From Georgenia sp. EYE_87 (GTDB lineage: Bacteria > Actinomycetota > Actinomycetes > Actinomycetales > Actinomycetaceae), in contig NZ_JAHXNL010000006.1 of NCBI RefSeq assembly GCF_023148685.1, positions 38,907 to 102,906 of the forward strand: DNA of 64,000 nucleotides, given 5' to 3'. Below the pieces are notes generated by a model. The model made no database searches. It was given only the letters and a program-made list of their open reading frames with translations, and was not told the origin of the DNA. Of the stretch, positions 1 to 8,266 are shown one piece after another. Position 1 is the stretch's first letter; every line of letters begins with the position of its first letter. The translations under genes were made by a program, and so were the position numbers.

Positions 1-819
1 GTTCTCCCCCTGCAGGACGGCCCGGTAGAGGGTGCCGCCCACGCCGTTGATGTTGAAGATGCCCTCGGTGACGATCGCCCCGCCCATGAGGGCGCCCAGG
101 TCGGCACCGAGGAAGGTCACGACCGGGATGAGGGAGTTGCGCAGCACGTGCACGTTGATGACGCGGCCACGGGAGAGCCCCTTGGCGGTCGCCGTGCGCA
201 CGTAGTCGGCGGTGAGGTTCTCCGAGACCGACGTCCGCGTCAGGCGGATGACGTAGGCGAAGGACACCGCTCCGAGCACCAGCGCCGGCATGAGCAGGCT
301 CTTGAAGTCCGGGTCGCTGCCTGCCGTCGTCGGCAACCAGCCCAGCTGGACCCCGACGAAGAACTGCAGCACGAACCCGATGACGAACGTCGGCACCGCG
401 ATGACGAAGAGGCTCGTGACCAGGGCGGTGGCGTCGAAGATGCCGCCGCGGCGCAGGCCGGCGACCAGGCCGACCAGCACGCCGAACACCGCCTCGAAGA
501 CGAGCGCCATGATGGCGAGCTTGAACGTGACGGGCAGCGCGCCCTTGATCACGTCGAAGACGTCGCGGCCGGAGAAGGTGATCCCGAAGTCCAGCGTCAG
601 GATGCCCTGGAGATAGAGCAGGTACTGGACGATGAACGGCTCGTCGAGGTTGTACTGCTGGCGGATCTGGTCCTTGACGGCGTCCGGCAGCCCGCGCTCA
701 CCGCCGAGCGCCGCGACCGGGTCGCCGGGCAGGGCGAACACCATGAAATAGATGAGCAGCGTGGCCCCCAGGAACACGGGGATCACCTGCAGGATCCTGC
801 GCCCGATGTACCGGAGCAT
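1..819 (-). CDS. Peptide ABC transporter permease, OppB/DppB type (partial, 3' end outside window)
   Basis: Inner-membrane permease of a dipeptide/oligopeptide ABC importer. The 273 visible residues start with a first membrane helix at about 9-31, followed by a long loop and more hydrophobic segments. An EAA-type coupling loop at about 201-225 (ENLTADYVRTATAKGLSR) is the contact site for the ATPases in this family. Family members are usually 310-330 aa, so roughly 40-50 C-terminal residues lie beyond position 1. The ATG is preceded by a GAGGAGGGA ribosome site. It lies downstream of the solute-binding lipoprotein on the same strand, 243 bp away, so the rest of an opp/dpp operon (second permease, ATPases) probably continues to the left. 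The peptide substrate is inferred from family only. Confidence 0.9.
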   Translation of the reverse strand, partial: MLRYIGRRILQVIPVFLGATLLIYFMVFALPGDPVAALGGERGLPDAVKDQIRQQYNLDEPFIVQYLLYLQGILTLDFGITFSGRDVFDVIKGALPVTFKLAIMALVFEAVFGVLVGLVAGLRRGGIFDATALVTSLFVIAVPTFVIGFVLQFFVGVQLGWLPTTAGSDPDFKSLLMPALVLGAVSFAYVIRLTRTSVSENLTADYVRTATAKGLSRGRVINVHVLRNSLIPVVTFLGADLGALMGGAIVTEGIFNINGVGGTLYRAVLQGEN

Positions 820-906
820 CAGGTCCCTCCTCGATCAAGTCGTTTTTTCAGACACTACGCGTGGACGTCGGCGGGCCATCGTGGCTCGGCGTCGACGGGG
901 GTGCGA

Positions 907-978
907 GGGACGACGATACGTCGTCGTCCCGTGACGCACGAAGCCGGGGGCCGGACCTTGCGGGTCCCACCCCCGGCT
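907..978. repeat. Two strong intercistronic hairpins between binding protein and permease
   Basis: Positions 907-916 and 921-930 form a perfect 10-bp stem with a 4-base loop. Positions 942-950 and 970-978 form a perfect 9-bp stem whose 19-base interior holds a further 5-bp stem (953-957 with 963-967). They lie between two genes of one presumed operon. Such stems commonly stabilise the upstream binding-protein message or attenuate readthrough into the permease. No T-run follows on the minus strand. Confidence 0.55.
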
Positions 979-1035
979 CCGGGGCGCCTACGAGTGAGAA
1001 GCGTCACTCCAGCCGCGTGAGCGGCGTCACCGTCC

Positions 1036-1055
1036 GGGGTGAGAACGATCACCCC
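1036..1055 (-). terminator. Hairpin just after the binding-protein gene
   Basis: A 7-bp perfect stem (GGGGTGA at 1036-1042, TCACCCC at 1049-1055) with a 6-base loop sits 8 bases past the stop codon of the solute-binding protein. It may be a partial terminator or a 3'-protecting stem, since the permease follows on the same strand. Confidence 0.4.
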
Positions 1056-1062
1056 CGGTCGG

Positions 1063-2703
1063 TCACTCCGACTTGGTGACCTGGTAGAGCAGCGGCTCGG
1101 AGTCCCAGCCGAACTCGACGTTGTCGACCGTGTCGGCCCAGCCACCGGTGACGTTCTGGTACCACAGCGGGATACCCGGCAGGTCGCGGAAGAGGACCTC
1201 CTGCGCCTGCAGGAAGAACTCGTTGGCCTCCTCGATGGACTCGGCCGAGTTGCCCTGCGCCATGAGGGACTCGAACTCCTCGGAGGCGTAGAACGCGTCG
1301 TTGGAGCCCGCACCCTCGGTGTAGATCGGCGCGAGGAAGTTGGCCAGCGACGGGTAGTCGCCCTGCCAGCCGGCGCGGAACATGCCGGTCATCTGCTTGT
1401 TGTCCCGCGCGTCGAGGAACTCGGAGAACTGCGCGTAGGGCTCCATCTCCGCCTCGATGCCGAGGGTGTTGCGGATGGAGTTGTTCACCGCGTCGACCCA
1501 CGGCTGGTGGTCCGAGTCGGTGTTCGTGGCGATCGTGAACGTGCGGTCGCCCCACGGCTCGATGGCCTCGGCCTCGGCCCACAGCTCCTTGGCGCGCTCC
1601 GGGTCGAACTCGAGCACCTCGTTACCCGGGACCTCCTCGCTCCAGCCGGCGATGACCGGGGAAGTGAAGTCCTTGGCGGGGGTGCGGGTGCCGTTGAAGA
1701 TCACCTCGGTGACCTCGTCGCGGTTGATCGCGTGGGAGATCGCCTGCCGGCGCAGGAGCCCCGCCTCGCCCGACCACTCGGGCAGGTACGACGGGACGCT
1801 GAGGGTCTGGTTGATGGCCGCCGGCTGGTTGACGGAGCGGCCCTCGAGCTCGTCCTCGAACGAGGTGATCGAGGAGTTCGGGATGTTCTCGATGACGTCG
1901 AGGTTCCCCGAGAGCAGGTCGGCGTACGCCGCGTCCTCCTGCTCGTAGAACACCACGGACACGCCGCCGTTCTGGGGCGCGCGCCCGCCCTTGTACTCGG
2001 GGTTCGGCACCATGTCCACGCGGACGTTGTGCTCCCACGCACCCTCGCCGTCGAACATGTACGGGCCGTTGCCCACCGGGTTCTCGCCGAAGGCCTCGGG
2101 GTCCTCGAAGAAGACCTCGGGCAGCGGGTAGTACGCGGTGTAGCCCAGGCGCAGCGGGAAGTCCGCCTCGGGCTGGACGAGCTTGACGGTGAACGTCAGG
2201 TCGTCGACGACCTCGAGACCCGTGAGCTCGGAGTCCTCGTCGTAGGAGAAGCCCTCGATGATCTCGAAGAAGTAGCTGTTGTTCTGGGCGTTGCTCAGCA
2301 GCGCGCCGTAGTTCCAGGCGTCGACGAAGCTGCTCGCGGTGACGGGTGAGCCGTCGGAGAACGTCCAGCCGTCCTGCAGCTTGATCGTGAAGGTCTGGTT
2401 GTCCTCGGTCTCGATGGACTCGGCGATCTCGTTCTCGACGCTGCCGTCCGCGTTGTAGCGGACGAGTCCCGCGAAGAGCTGGGTCATGATGCGGCCGCCG
2501 CCGGTCTCGTTCGTGTGGGCGGGCAGCAGCGGGTTCTGCGGCTCCGTGCCGTTGACCGTCACGATCCCGCTGCTGGTGGCGCCGTCGGTGGCACCGGCGG
2601 TCTCGTCGGCGGCGGTGTCGTCGCCGGACGAGCCGCACGCGGCGAGCACGAGGGAGCCCGTGAGAATCGTGGCGGCCATGCCCGCCATGCGCTTGGTCTT
2701 CAA
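1063..2703 (-). CDS. Peptide/oligopeptide ABC transporter substrate-binding lipoprotein (SBP_bac_5 family)
   Basis: 546-aa extracellular lipoprotein that delivers peptides to the permease encoded next. I chose a TTG start at 2703 because AGGAGG lies four bases upstream and it gives a compact lipoprotein signal: Lys/Arg n-region, hydrophobic core, then LVLAAC with the lipidated Cys at 23, followed by a Gly/Ser/Asp/Thr-rich linker. The mature part has the cluster 5 layout seen in OppA/DppA proteins, including the early TEPQNPLLPAHTNETGG segment and the TFTIKLQDGWTFSDGSPVTA motif. Length fits the family (500-560 aa). The gene is first in its operon. Three 11-bp direct repeats lie about 130 bp upstream. 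Peptide specificity cannot be read from sequence. Confidence 0.92.
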   Translation of the reverse strand: MKTKRMAGMAATILTGSLVLAACGSSGDDTAADETAGATDGATSSGIVTVNGTEPQNPLLPAHTNETGGGRIMTQLFAGLVRYNADGSVENEIAESIETEDNQTFTIKLQDGWTFSDGSPVTASSFVDAWNYGALLSNAQNNSYFFEIIEGFSYDEDSELTGLEVVDDLTFTVKLVQPEADFPLRLGYTAYYPLPEVFFEDPEAFGENPVGNGPYMFDGEGAWEHNVRVDMVPNPEYKGGRAPQNGGVSVVFYEQEDAAYADLLSGNLDVIENIPNSSITSFEDELEGRSVNQPAAINQTLSVPSYLPEWSGEAGLLRRQAISHAINRDEVTEVIFNGTRTPAKDFTSPVIAGWSEEVPGNEVLEFDPERAKELWAEAEAIEPWGDRTFTIATNTDSDHQPWVDAVNNSIRNTLGIEAEMEPYAQFSEFLDARDNKQMTGMFRAGWQGDYPSLANFLAPIYTEGAGSNDAFYASEEFESLMAQGNSAESIEEANEFFLQAQEVLFRDLPGIPLWYQNVTGGWADTVDNVEFGWDSEPLLYQVTKSE

Positions 2704-2832
2704 TGTTCCTCCTGATGAGTGAGCGGAACGCTCGCCCGCCGATGGCGCCCAGGTCCCGGGCACAGGCACACGGGCCTCGTCGGCGAGATTAGGGAACGAT
2801 ATGTCGCCTGTGGAGGTGCACCGGCACCCACC

Positions 2833-2865
2833 ACCCGATCGTTACCCGATCGTGACCGCATCGTG
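2833..2865. promoter_or_regulatory. Three tandem 11-bp repeats upstream of the peptide transporter operon
   Basis: ACCCGATCGTT (2833-2843), ACCCGATCGTG (2844-2854) and ACCGCATCGTG (2855-2865) repeat head to tail at 11 bp, about one helical turn. They lie 130-162 bp upstream of the TTG start, in the AT-richest part of this intergenic region (a possible -10, TAATCT on the minus strand, lies near 2790). This looks like a cooperative operator; the regulator is unknown. Confidence 0.45.
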
Positions 2866-2920
2866 AGACGTGGCCCCCTGCCGGAGCCGCGTCCCCTGGG
2901 GCTTTCGTCCCTGTCCGGCG

Positions 2921-3316
2921 TCACCGACGCCGGCGGAACGCCCAGGCCAGCACGGCGACCGCGACGAGGAGCTGACCGCCCACGGCGAGCCGGTTGACGT
3001 CGAGGGCGGGCTGCCACTGCACCGAGCCGTCGCGCACGACGAACACGCCCGCCGGCTTCGCCATCACCCCGAACCCGCCTCCGCCGCCCTCGCCCTCGGC
3101 GCCCCGGGCCCCGCCGTCCTGGACGCCGAGCGAGCCCTGGGCGTCCGGGCGTGCCGCTCCCCCGTAGCCCATGCCGGAGCCACCCGTCACCTTGGCGACG
3201 GGGATGACCGTGGTGTCCCCGCTGACGTAGGCCTCGCCGAACACGCGGCGCACGGTGAGGGCGTCGCGCGCGGACTCGGTGATCAGGTCGACGCTCGTGC
3301 TGCCTCGGTCGGACAC
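2921..3316 (-). CDS. GerW/YtfJ-family protein with C-terminal membrane anchor
   Basis: 131-aa protein of the GerW (YtfJ) family, which in Bacillus is linked to spores but is widespread in non-sporulating actinobacteria, where its role is unknown. The N-terminal half carries the family pattern (DLITESARDALTVRRVFGEA, then VIPVAKVTGGSGMGYGG). A Gly/Glu-rich stretch follows, then FGVMAKPAGVFVVRDGSVQW. A C-terminal hydrophobic segment (about 108-127) is capped by four Arg, suggesting a membrane anchor with most of the protein on one side. The GTG start at 3316 is preceded by GGAGG at five bases. It is divergent from the HesB-like gene. Confidence 0.8.
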   Translation of the reverse strand: MSDRGSTSVDLITESARDALTVRRVFGEAYVSGDTTVIPVAKVTGGSGMGYGGAARPDAQGSLGVQDGGARGAEGEGGGGGFGVMAKPAGVFVVRDGSVQWQPALDVNRLAVGGQLLVAVAVLAWAFRRRR

Positions 3317-3604
3317 GTCATCCTCCAGCTCGGGACGCCGGGGGCCACGGGCCGCCAGGCGGGTCCCGACCAGCGTAGGCGACACGCCCGGACGCGGTGC
3401 CGGCTTCGTCGACCGGAATCGGCGCGCTGGCGCCGATCGTGCGGGACCGGCCCCCGCCACCTGCGGGCCGCCGGGGTTGCGCGGGCCCCCGGCCACGCAC
3501 CACGGTGGAGGGGTCCGAGGCGCGTGCGGACCGCTCCACGAGGTGGTCGTAGGCGTCGCCGCCGGCCCACCGGTCGGCTCCCCCGCACCGACGACAGGAG
3601 AACC
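3317..3604. other. Divergent intergenic region, 288 bp
   Basis: Spacer between the divergently transcribed GerW-like and HesB-like genes. It should hold promoters for both. I see no clear -35/-10 pair, no repeat and no convincing small gene in it. Confidence 0.5.
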
Positions 3605-3892
3605 ATGCTCACCCTCACCCGCAACGCCCAGGCCGCCGTGAAGGGCCTCGCCACGGAGGCCGGCCTGCCGGACGGCGGCGGTGTGCGCATCGCGCTGACC
3701 GCCGAGCAGGACCAGCTCGAGATGAGCCTGGTGGCCGAGCCGCTCGAGAGCGACCAGGTCATCGACGCCGAGGAGGCCAAGGTCTTCGTCTCCGAGGAGA
3801 CCTCCCCCATCCTCTCGGGGCACACCCTCGACGCCGCCCAGACGCCGGAAGGCATCGGCTTCAGCCTGCACCCGCAGGAGCCCGAGGCCTGA
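3605..3892 (+). CDS. HesB/IscA-fold protein lacking all cysteines
   Basis: 95-aa protein resembling the actinobacterial HesB-like branch of the A-type iron-sulfur carrier fold (N-terminal MLTLTRNAQAAVKGLA, then VRIALTAEQDQLEMSLV and a C-terminal strand GIGFSLHP). Classical IscA/ErpA proteins bind Fe-S through three conserved Cys. This protein contains no Cys anywhere, so it cannot be a normal Fe-S carrier and its function is open. The ATG is preceded by CAGGAGAACC. It is acidic overall. A perfect 11-bp terminator hairpin follows the stop. The family assignment rests on overall pattern and length, so I hold it moderately. Confidence 0.7.
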   Translation: MLTLTRNAQAAVKGLATEAGLPDGGGVRIALTAEQDQLEMSLVAEPLESDQVIDAEEAKVFVSEETSPILSGHTLDAAQTPEGIGFSLHPQEPEA

Positions 3893-3902
3893 TCCCCCGC
3901 CG

Positions 3903-3930
3903 CGGCGCCCACCTCCAGGGGTGGGCGCCG
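3903..3930. terminator. Bidirectional-type terminator hairpin
   Basis: Perfect 11-bp inverted repeat (3903-3913 with 3920-3930, loop TCCAGG) between convergent genes: the HesB-like gene on plus and the nitrilase-like gene on minus. Confidence 0.8.
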
Positions 3931-3966
3931 TCGTCGTCCCCGCCTCTGTCGATGAGAGACGCCCGG

Positions 3967-4764
3967 CTACGCGGGACGGCGCGGCACGACGGCGAAGCGC
4001 CGGTTCGCCAGGGACGGGTTGCGCTCGCGCACCGCGCGCACCTTCGCCGCGGAGACGTCCACGACGGCGACCCCAGGCTCCTCCCCGAGCGCCGCCAGGA
4101 TCTCGCCGGAGGGATCGACCCCGAGCGAGCGGCCCGTGCGGTGGCGGCCGCACTGCCCGCTGGCCAGCACGTAGACCGTGTTCTCGATGGCCCGGGCCCG
4201 GGCGAGCACCTCCCAGTGGGTCGCCTTGCCGGGCCCCGCCATCCAGGTGGACGGGACGGCGAGCACGTCCGCCCCGGCGTCGACGAGGAACCTCGCCATC
4301 TCGGGGAACCGCAGGTCGTAGCAGGTCATCACGCCCACGTGGAGGTCGCCGACGGGCAGCACGAGCGGTTCCGGGGAGGCTGCGGCCAGGCGGTCGGACT
4401 CGCGGTCGCCGAACGCGTCGTAGAGGTGCACCTTGCGGTAGGCGCCGGCGAGGGCACCGTCAGGCCCGAGCGCCACGACGGTGTTGGCGGGCCGGTCGGC
4501 GGTCGTCTCCGTCATGCCGGCGAGGACCGTGACCTGGTGCTCGCGCGCCAGGCGGGCGAGCGCGGTGACGAAGGCGCCGTCCAGCGGCTCGGCCTGGGCG
4601 CGCAGGGACTCGGCGTCCGGCCGTGGGTCCCAGGACATCGTGTACTCGGGCAGCACCACCAGCTCCGCGCCGTCCGCGGCCGCCCGGGCCACGAGGGTGG
4701 CGGCGGCGTCGAGGTTGGCCGCCTTGTCCGTCGTCGCCGCGAGCTGGGCGAGGGCCATCCGCAT
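3967..4764 (-). CDS. Carbon-nitrogen hydrolase (nitrilase superfamily)
   Basis: 265-aa cytoplasmic amidase-like enzyme. The Glu-Lys-Cys catalytic triad of the superfamily is visible: Glu40 in ELVVLPEY, Lys111 in AYRKVHLYDAFG, Cys148 in VGVMTCYDLRFPE. The length and the Lys/Cys spacing match the branch that includes omega-amidase and Nit-type deaminated-glutathione amidases, but the substrate is not determinable. The ATG at 4764 lies only 6 bases below a TACCCT -10 box, so the message is probably leaderless. It is divergent from the YidD-like gene, with 58 bp between starts. Confidence 0.9.
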   Translation of the reverse strand: MRMALAQLAATTDKAANLDAAATLVARAAADGAELVVLPEYTMSWDPRPDAESLRAQAEPLDGAFVTALARLAREHQVTVLAGMTETTADRPANTVVALGPDGALAGAYRKVHLYDAFGDRESDRLAAASPEPLVLPVGDLHVGVMTCYDLRFPEMARFLVDAGADVLAVPSTWMAGPGKATHWEVLARARAIENTVYVLASGQCGRHRTGRSLGVDPSGEILAALGEEPGVAVVDVSAAKVRAVRERNPSLANRRFAVVPRRPA

Positions 4765-4770
4765 GCCCCG

Positions 4771-4776
4771 AGGGTA
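4771..4776 (-). promoter_or_regulatory. Candidate -10 box (TACCCT), leaderless nitrilase-family gene
   Basis: TACCCT on the minus strand ends 6 bases before the ATG, the geometry of leaderless actinobacterial transcripts. No good -35 is visible. Confidence 0.5.
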
Positions 4777-4808
4777 CGGCCCACCGGGCGGCACGGCGCC
4801 GTCGCGGC

Positions 4809-4814
4809 TAGCGT
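4809..4814 (+). promoter_or_regulatory. Candidate -10 box (TAGCGT), leaderless YidD-like gene
   Basis: TAGCGT ends 8 bases before the ATG at 4823, again leaderless geometry and lacking any Shine-Dalgarno. It shares the 58-bp divergent region with the nitrilase-family promoter. Confidence 0.5.
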
Positions 4815-4822
4815 CAGTGCGC

Positions 4823-5110
4823 ATGGGACCCCTGACCCGCGCGGCCGACGCCGCGATCCGCGGCTACCAGCAGCACCTCTCCCCGCGGAAGAGCTGGAGC
4901 TGCGCCCACCTGGTCGCCCACGGCGGCCGGTCCTGCTCGGCCGCGGTGCGCGAGATCATCGCGGCTCGGGGGCTGGTGCGCGGGGCTGTGCCCACGGCGC
5001 TGCGGTTCCTCGCGTGCTACCGCGCGGCGGCTCTGCTGGCGCAGACGGACGTGCAGGGCGTGTGCTGCTGCGGCGGCATCCCGATCCCGTTCCGCTTCGG
5101 CGGGCGCTGA
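4823..5110 (+). CDS. yidD: YidD-like membrane protein insertion efficiency factor
   Basis: 95-aa protein with the YidD core: [17 protein letters not shown], a Cys-Ser pair (GRSCSAAV) and a following helix with an ARG-LVRG-type turn. YidD proteins are small membrane-associated factors that assist YidC-dependent insertion. This copy belongs to the SPRK-x-x-SC variety and ends in an unusual Cys cluster ([14 protein letters not shown]) where canonical YidD has none. Canonical yidD sits between rnpA and yidC; this one stands alone beside a nitrilase-family gene, so it may be a second, specialised copy. The function is inferred from family. Confidence 0.72.
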   Translation: MGPLTRAADAAIRGYQQHLSPRKSWSCAHLVAHGGRSCSAAVREIIAARGLVRGAVPTALRFLACYRAAALLAQTDVQGVCCCGGIPIPFRFGGR

Positions 5111-5128
5111 CCGGGGTCACCGCCCGGC

Positions 5129-6214
<1,086 letters not shown>

Positions 6215-6222
6215 GTGGGCCG

Positions 6223-6228
6223 AGTCTA
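6223..6228 (-). promoter_or_regulatory. Candidate -10 box (TAGACT) of ychF
   Basis: TAGACT on the minus strand ends 8 bases before the GTG; no ribosome-binding site is present, consistent with a leaderless transcript. Confidence 0.45.
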
Positions 6229-6296
6229 CGTGCCCGGCCGCACGCACGACCTTCGCGGCGGTGACGACCGCGCCACATCACCGGCGGCGGTGTCGG

Positions 6297-8036
6297 TCAG
6301 GGCTGCGCGACGGCAAAGTCCGCCTCCCGCCGCGTGTCGGCGGTCCCGGCGATCTCGCCCGTCTCGTGGTCGACCTCCAGCGCCTGCACGGACCCGAAGA
6401 CGGCCTCCTCGACGGCGACGACGTCGACGCTCCAGCCGAGGTCGGCGAACGCCGCCGCGTCCTCCGGCGCCGGCCGCGTCTCGGTCGTGAGCGTCGAGCC
6501 CTCGAGGATGAACCGCGGGGAGGCGACGGCGTCGGCGAGCGGCTGGCCGTGCAGCGCCCACCGGGTGATGACGTTGGCCAGGACGTTCGGGATCTGCCGG
6601 CCCCCCGGCGAGCCGATGCCGAGGACCGGGCGCCCCTCGCCGTCGACGACGACGGTGGGCAGGGACCAGCTCACCGAGCGGCGGCCCGGCGCCGGCTCGT
6701 TCGCGGCGGTGCTGCCGATCGAGTCGAACCGGGAGAGCTGGTTGTTGAGGAAGAACCCGCCGACCATCTCGCCCGAGCCCCAGAAGTTCGTGATCGTGTT
6801 CGTCATCGAGACCATCAGGCCGTCCGAGTCGACGACGGTCAGGTGCGTGGTGTTGCCGGGCACGACGTCCCGCTCCGGCGCCGCGACGACGTCCCCCGCG
6901 TCGTCGCCCCCGCCCGCTGCGAGCACGGACGCCGCCAGCTCTGCGTTGCGCCCGGGGTCGGTGAGCTCGTCGACGGGGACGTCGACGAAGGCGGGGTCGC
7001 CCACGACGGTGTCGACGCTGCGGTCCGCCACCTGCCAGGCGCGCGAGAGCTGCTCCACGTACCGCGCCGAGCCGGGCTCGGACTCGGCCACGCCGGCGGC
7101 CTCGGCCACCTGCAGCATCTGCACCAGCCCCGCCCCCGGCAGCGGCGGGGCAGCAGCGAGCACCCGGTGGTCGCTGAACGCGCCCTCGACCGGCTCGGTG
7201 CGCACCACCTCGTACGCCGCCAGCGAGGCCGCGTCGAGCCCGTCGACGGCCGTGATGGCCTCGGTCAGCGGGCCGTCGTAGAACGCGTCCGCACCGCCGT
7301 CGGCGATGGTCCGCATGGTCGCCGCGAGGTCGTCCTGGACGAGCCGCTGGCCGGCGGCGAGCGGCTCGCCGCCCGGCGAGAAGTGCTCCAGGCGGCCGAC
7401 CGCGTCGGGGCCGTAGTCGCTGCGCATCCGCAGCGCGAGGAAGTCCGAGACCTCGAAGCCGTCGGAGGCGAGCTCGATCGCCGGCGCGACCACCTCGTAC
7501 CACGGCAGCTCGCCGTGATCCTCGTGGAGGGCGGCCATGCCGGCCACGAAACCGGGGACGCCGGTGCCGCTCTCGGGGACCCGCCCGTCCTGCGCGACGA
7601 CCTCGCGGTAGTCGTACGCCTGGGGCGCGCCCTCGCCCGTCGGGACGACGAGGGCTGCGCCGCCACCGCCGATGCCGGAGGCGAAGGGTTCGACCACGGC
7701 GACCGCGAAGGCGGTCGCGACGGCCGCGTCGACGGCGGAGCCGCCGGCGTCCAGCACCTGCATCCCGGCGTCCACCGCGGCCGGGTGGCCCGCACTCACC
7801 CCGTGGTCGCCGAGCGCGGCCGCCGGCTCCGCCGTGGGTTCGGCGGTGGGCGGGGGCGTCGGTGAGGGCGACGGCGGGGCGGTGGTGGGCTCCGACGTCG
7901 GCGCGGTCGGGACGCTGTCGGAGCAGCCGGTGACGACGGCGAGCAGCAGGGCCACGAGACCGGCGAGAAGGGTGCGGTTCCGGCGGGTGGCGGCGGGAGC
8001 TGAGGCGGGTGCGGCGTGCGCGCGAGGGTGGTCCAT
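6297..8036 (-). CDS. Gamma-glutamyltransferase family lipoprotein
   Basis: 579-aa N-terminal nucleophile hydrolase. The precursor has a lipoprotein signal (LLAVVTGC, lipidated Cys38) and a Thr/Pro/Ser-rich linker to about residue 75. The core begins at GHPAAVDAGMQVLDAGGSAVDAA. Self-cleavage is expected before Thr396 in PGNTTHLTVVD, which becomes the catalytic nucleophile. The downstream glycine-rich segment GIGSPGGRQIPN matches the family. It is therefore a surface-anchored enzyme acting on gamma-glutamyl compounds outside the membrane; in mycothiol users the natural substrate is uncertain. The ATG follows a TTGCGG-16-TAGCGT promoter by 9 bases, so it looks leaderless. It is divergent from the DUF418-like gene. 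Confidence 0.92.
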   Translation of the reverse strand: MDHPRAHAAPASAPAATRRNRTLLAGLVALLLAVVTGCSDSVPTAPTSEPTTAPPSPSPTPPPTAEPTAEPAAALGDHGVSAGHPAAVDAGMQVLDAGGSAVDAAVATAFAVAVVEPFASGIGGGGAALVVPTGEGAPQAYDYREVVAQDGRVPESGTGVPGFVAGMAALHEDHGELPWYEVVAPAIELASDGFEVSDFLALRMRSDYGPDAVGRLEHFSPGGEPLAAGQRLVQDDLAATMRTIADGGADAFYDGPLTEAITAVDGLDAASLAAYEVVRTEPVEGAFSDHRVLAAAPPLPGAGLVQMLQVAEAAGVAESEPGSARYVEQLSRAWQVADRSVDTVVGDPAFVDVPVDELTDPGRNAELAASVLAAGGGDDAGDVVAAPERDVVPGNTTHLTVVDSDGLMVSMTNTITNFWGSGEMVGGFFLNNQLSRFDSIGSTAANEPAPGRRSVSWSLPTVVVDGEGRPVLGIGSPGGRQIPNVLANVITRWALHGQPLADAVASPRFILEGSTLTTETRPAPEDAAAFADLGWSVDVVAVEEAVFGSVQALEVDHETGEIAGTADTRREADFAVAQP

Positions 8037-8045
8037 CGCCCCGCC

Positions 8046-8073
8046 ACGCTACCTGCCGGTGGCTCACCCGCAA
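8046..8073 (-). promoter_or_regulatory. Promoter of the gamma-glutamyltransferase gene
   Basis: On the minus strand, TTGCGG (8073-8068), a 16-bp spacer and TAGCGT (8051-8046) end 9 bases before the ATG. This is one of the best -35/-10 pairs in the window and indicates a leaderless transcript. Confidence 0.55.
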
Positions 8074-8266
8074 TCCGTCCGCCACGGCTCTCACCGGACC
8101 ACACCAGCCTCGCAGGCCTCGCTGGTCCCGGCGGCACCGGCGGAGCCCCCGACTGTGAGCCGGTGCACCGACCCGAGGAGGCCTCCAGAGGTCGCACGGG
8201 CGGCGGCGACGCCTACCCTGGAAGCACCGAGCGGCCGACCGGCCGCCCTGATCGGAGCCGCCGCGC

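Noticed and set aside
148..2349. Long plus-strand open frames opposite the peptide transporter genes
   Set aside because: In DNA this GC-rich the antisense strand of a real gene stays open; these frames have Arg/Glu/Val-biased composition, no ribosome site and no family pattern.
2921..3316. Evidence that the organism makes endospores
   Set aside because: GerW-like proteins occur widely in non-sporulating actinobacteria, and no other sporulation gene is present in the window.
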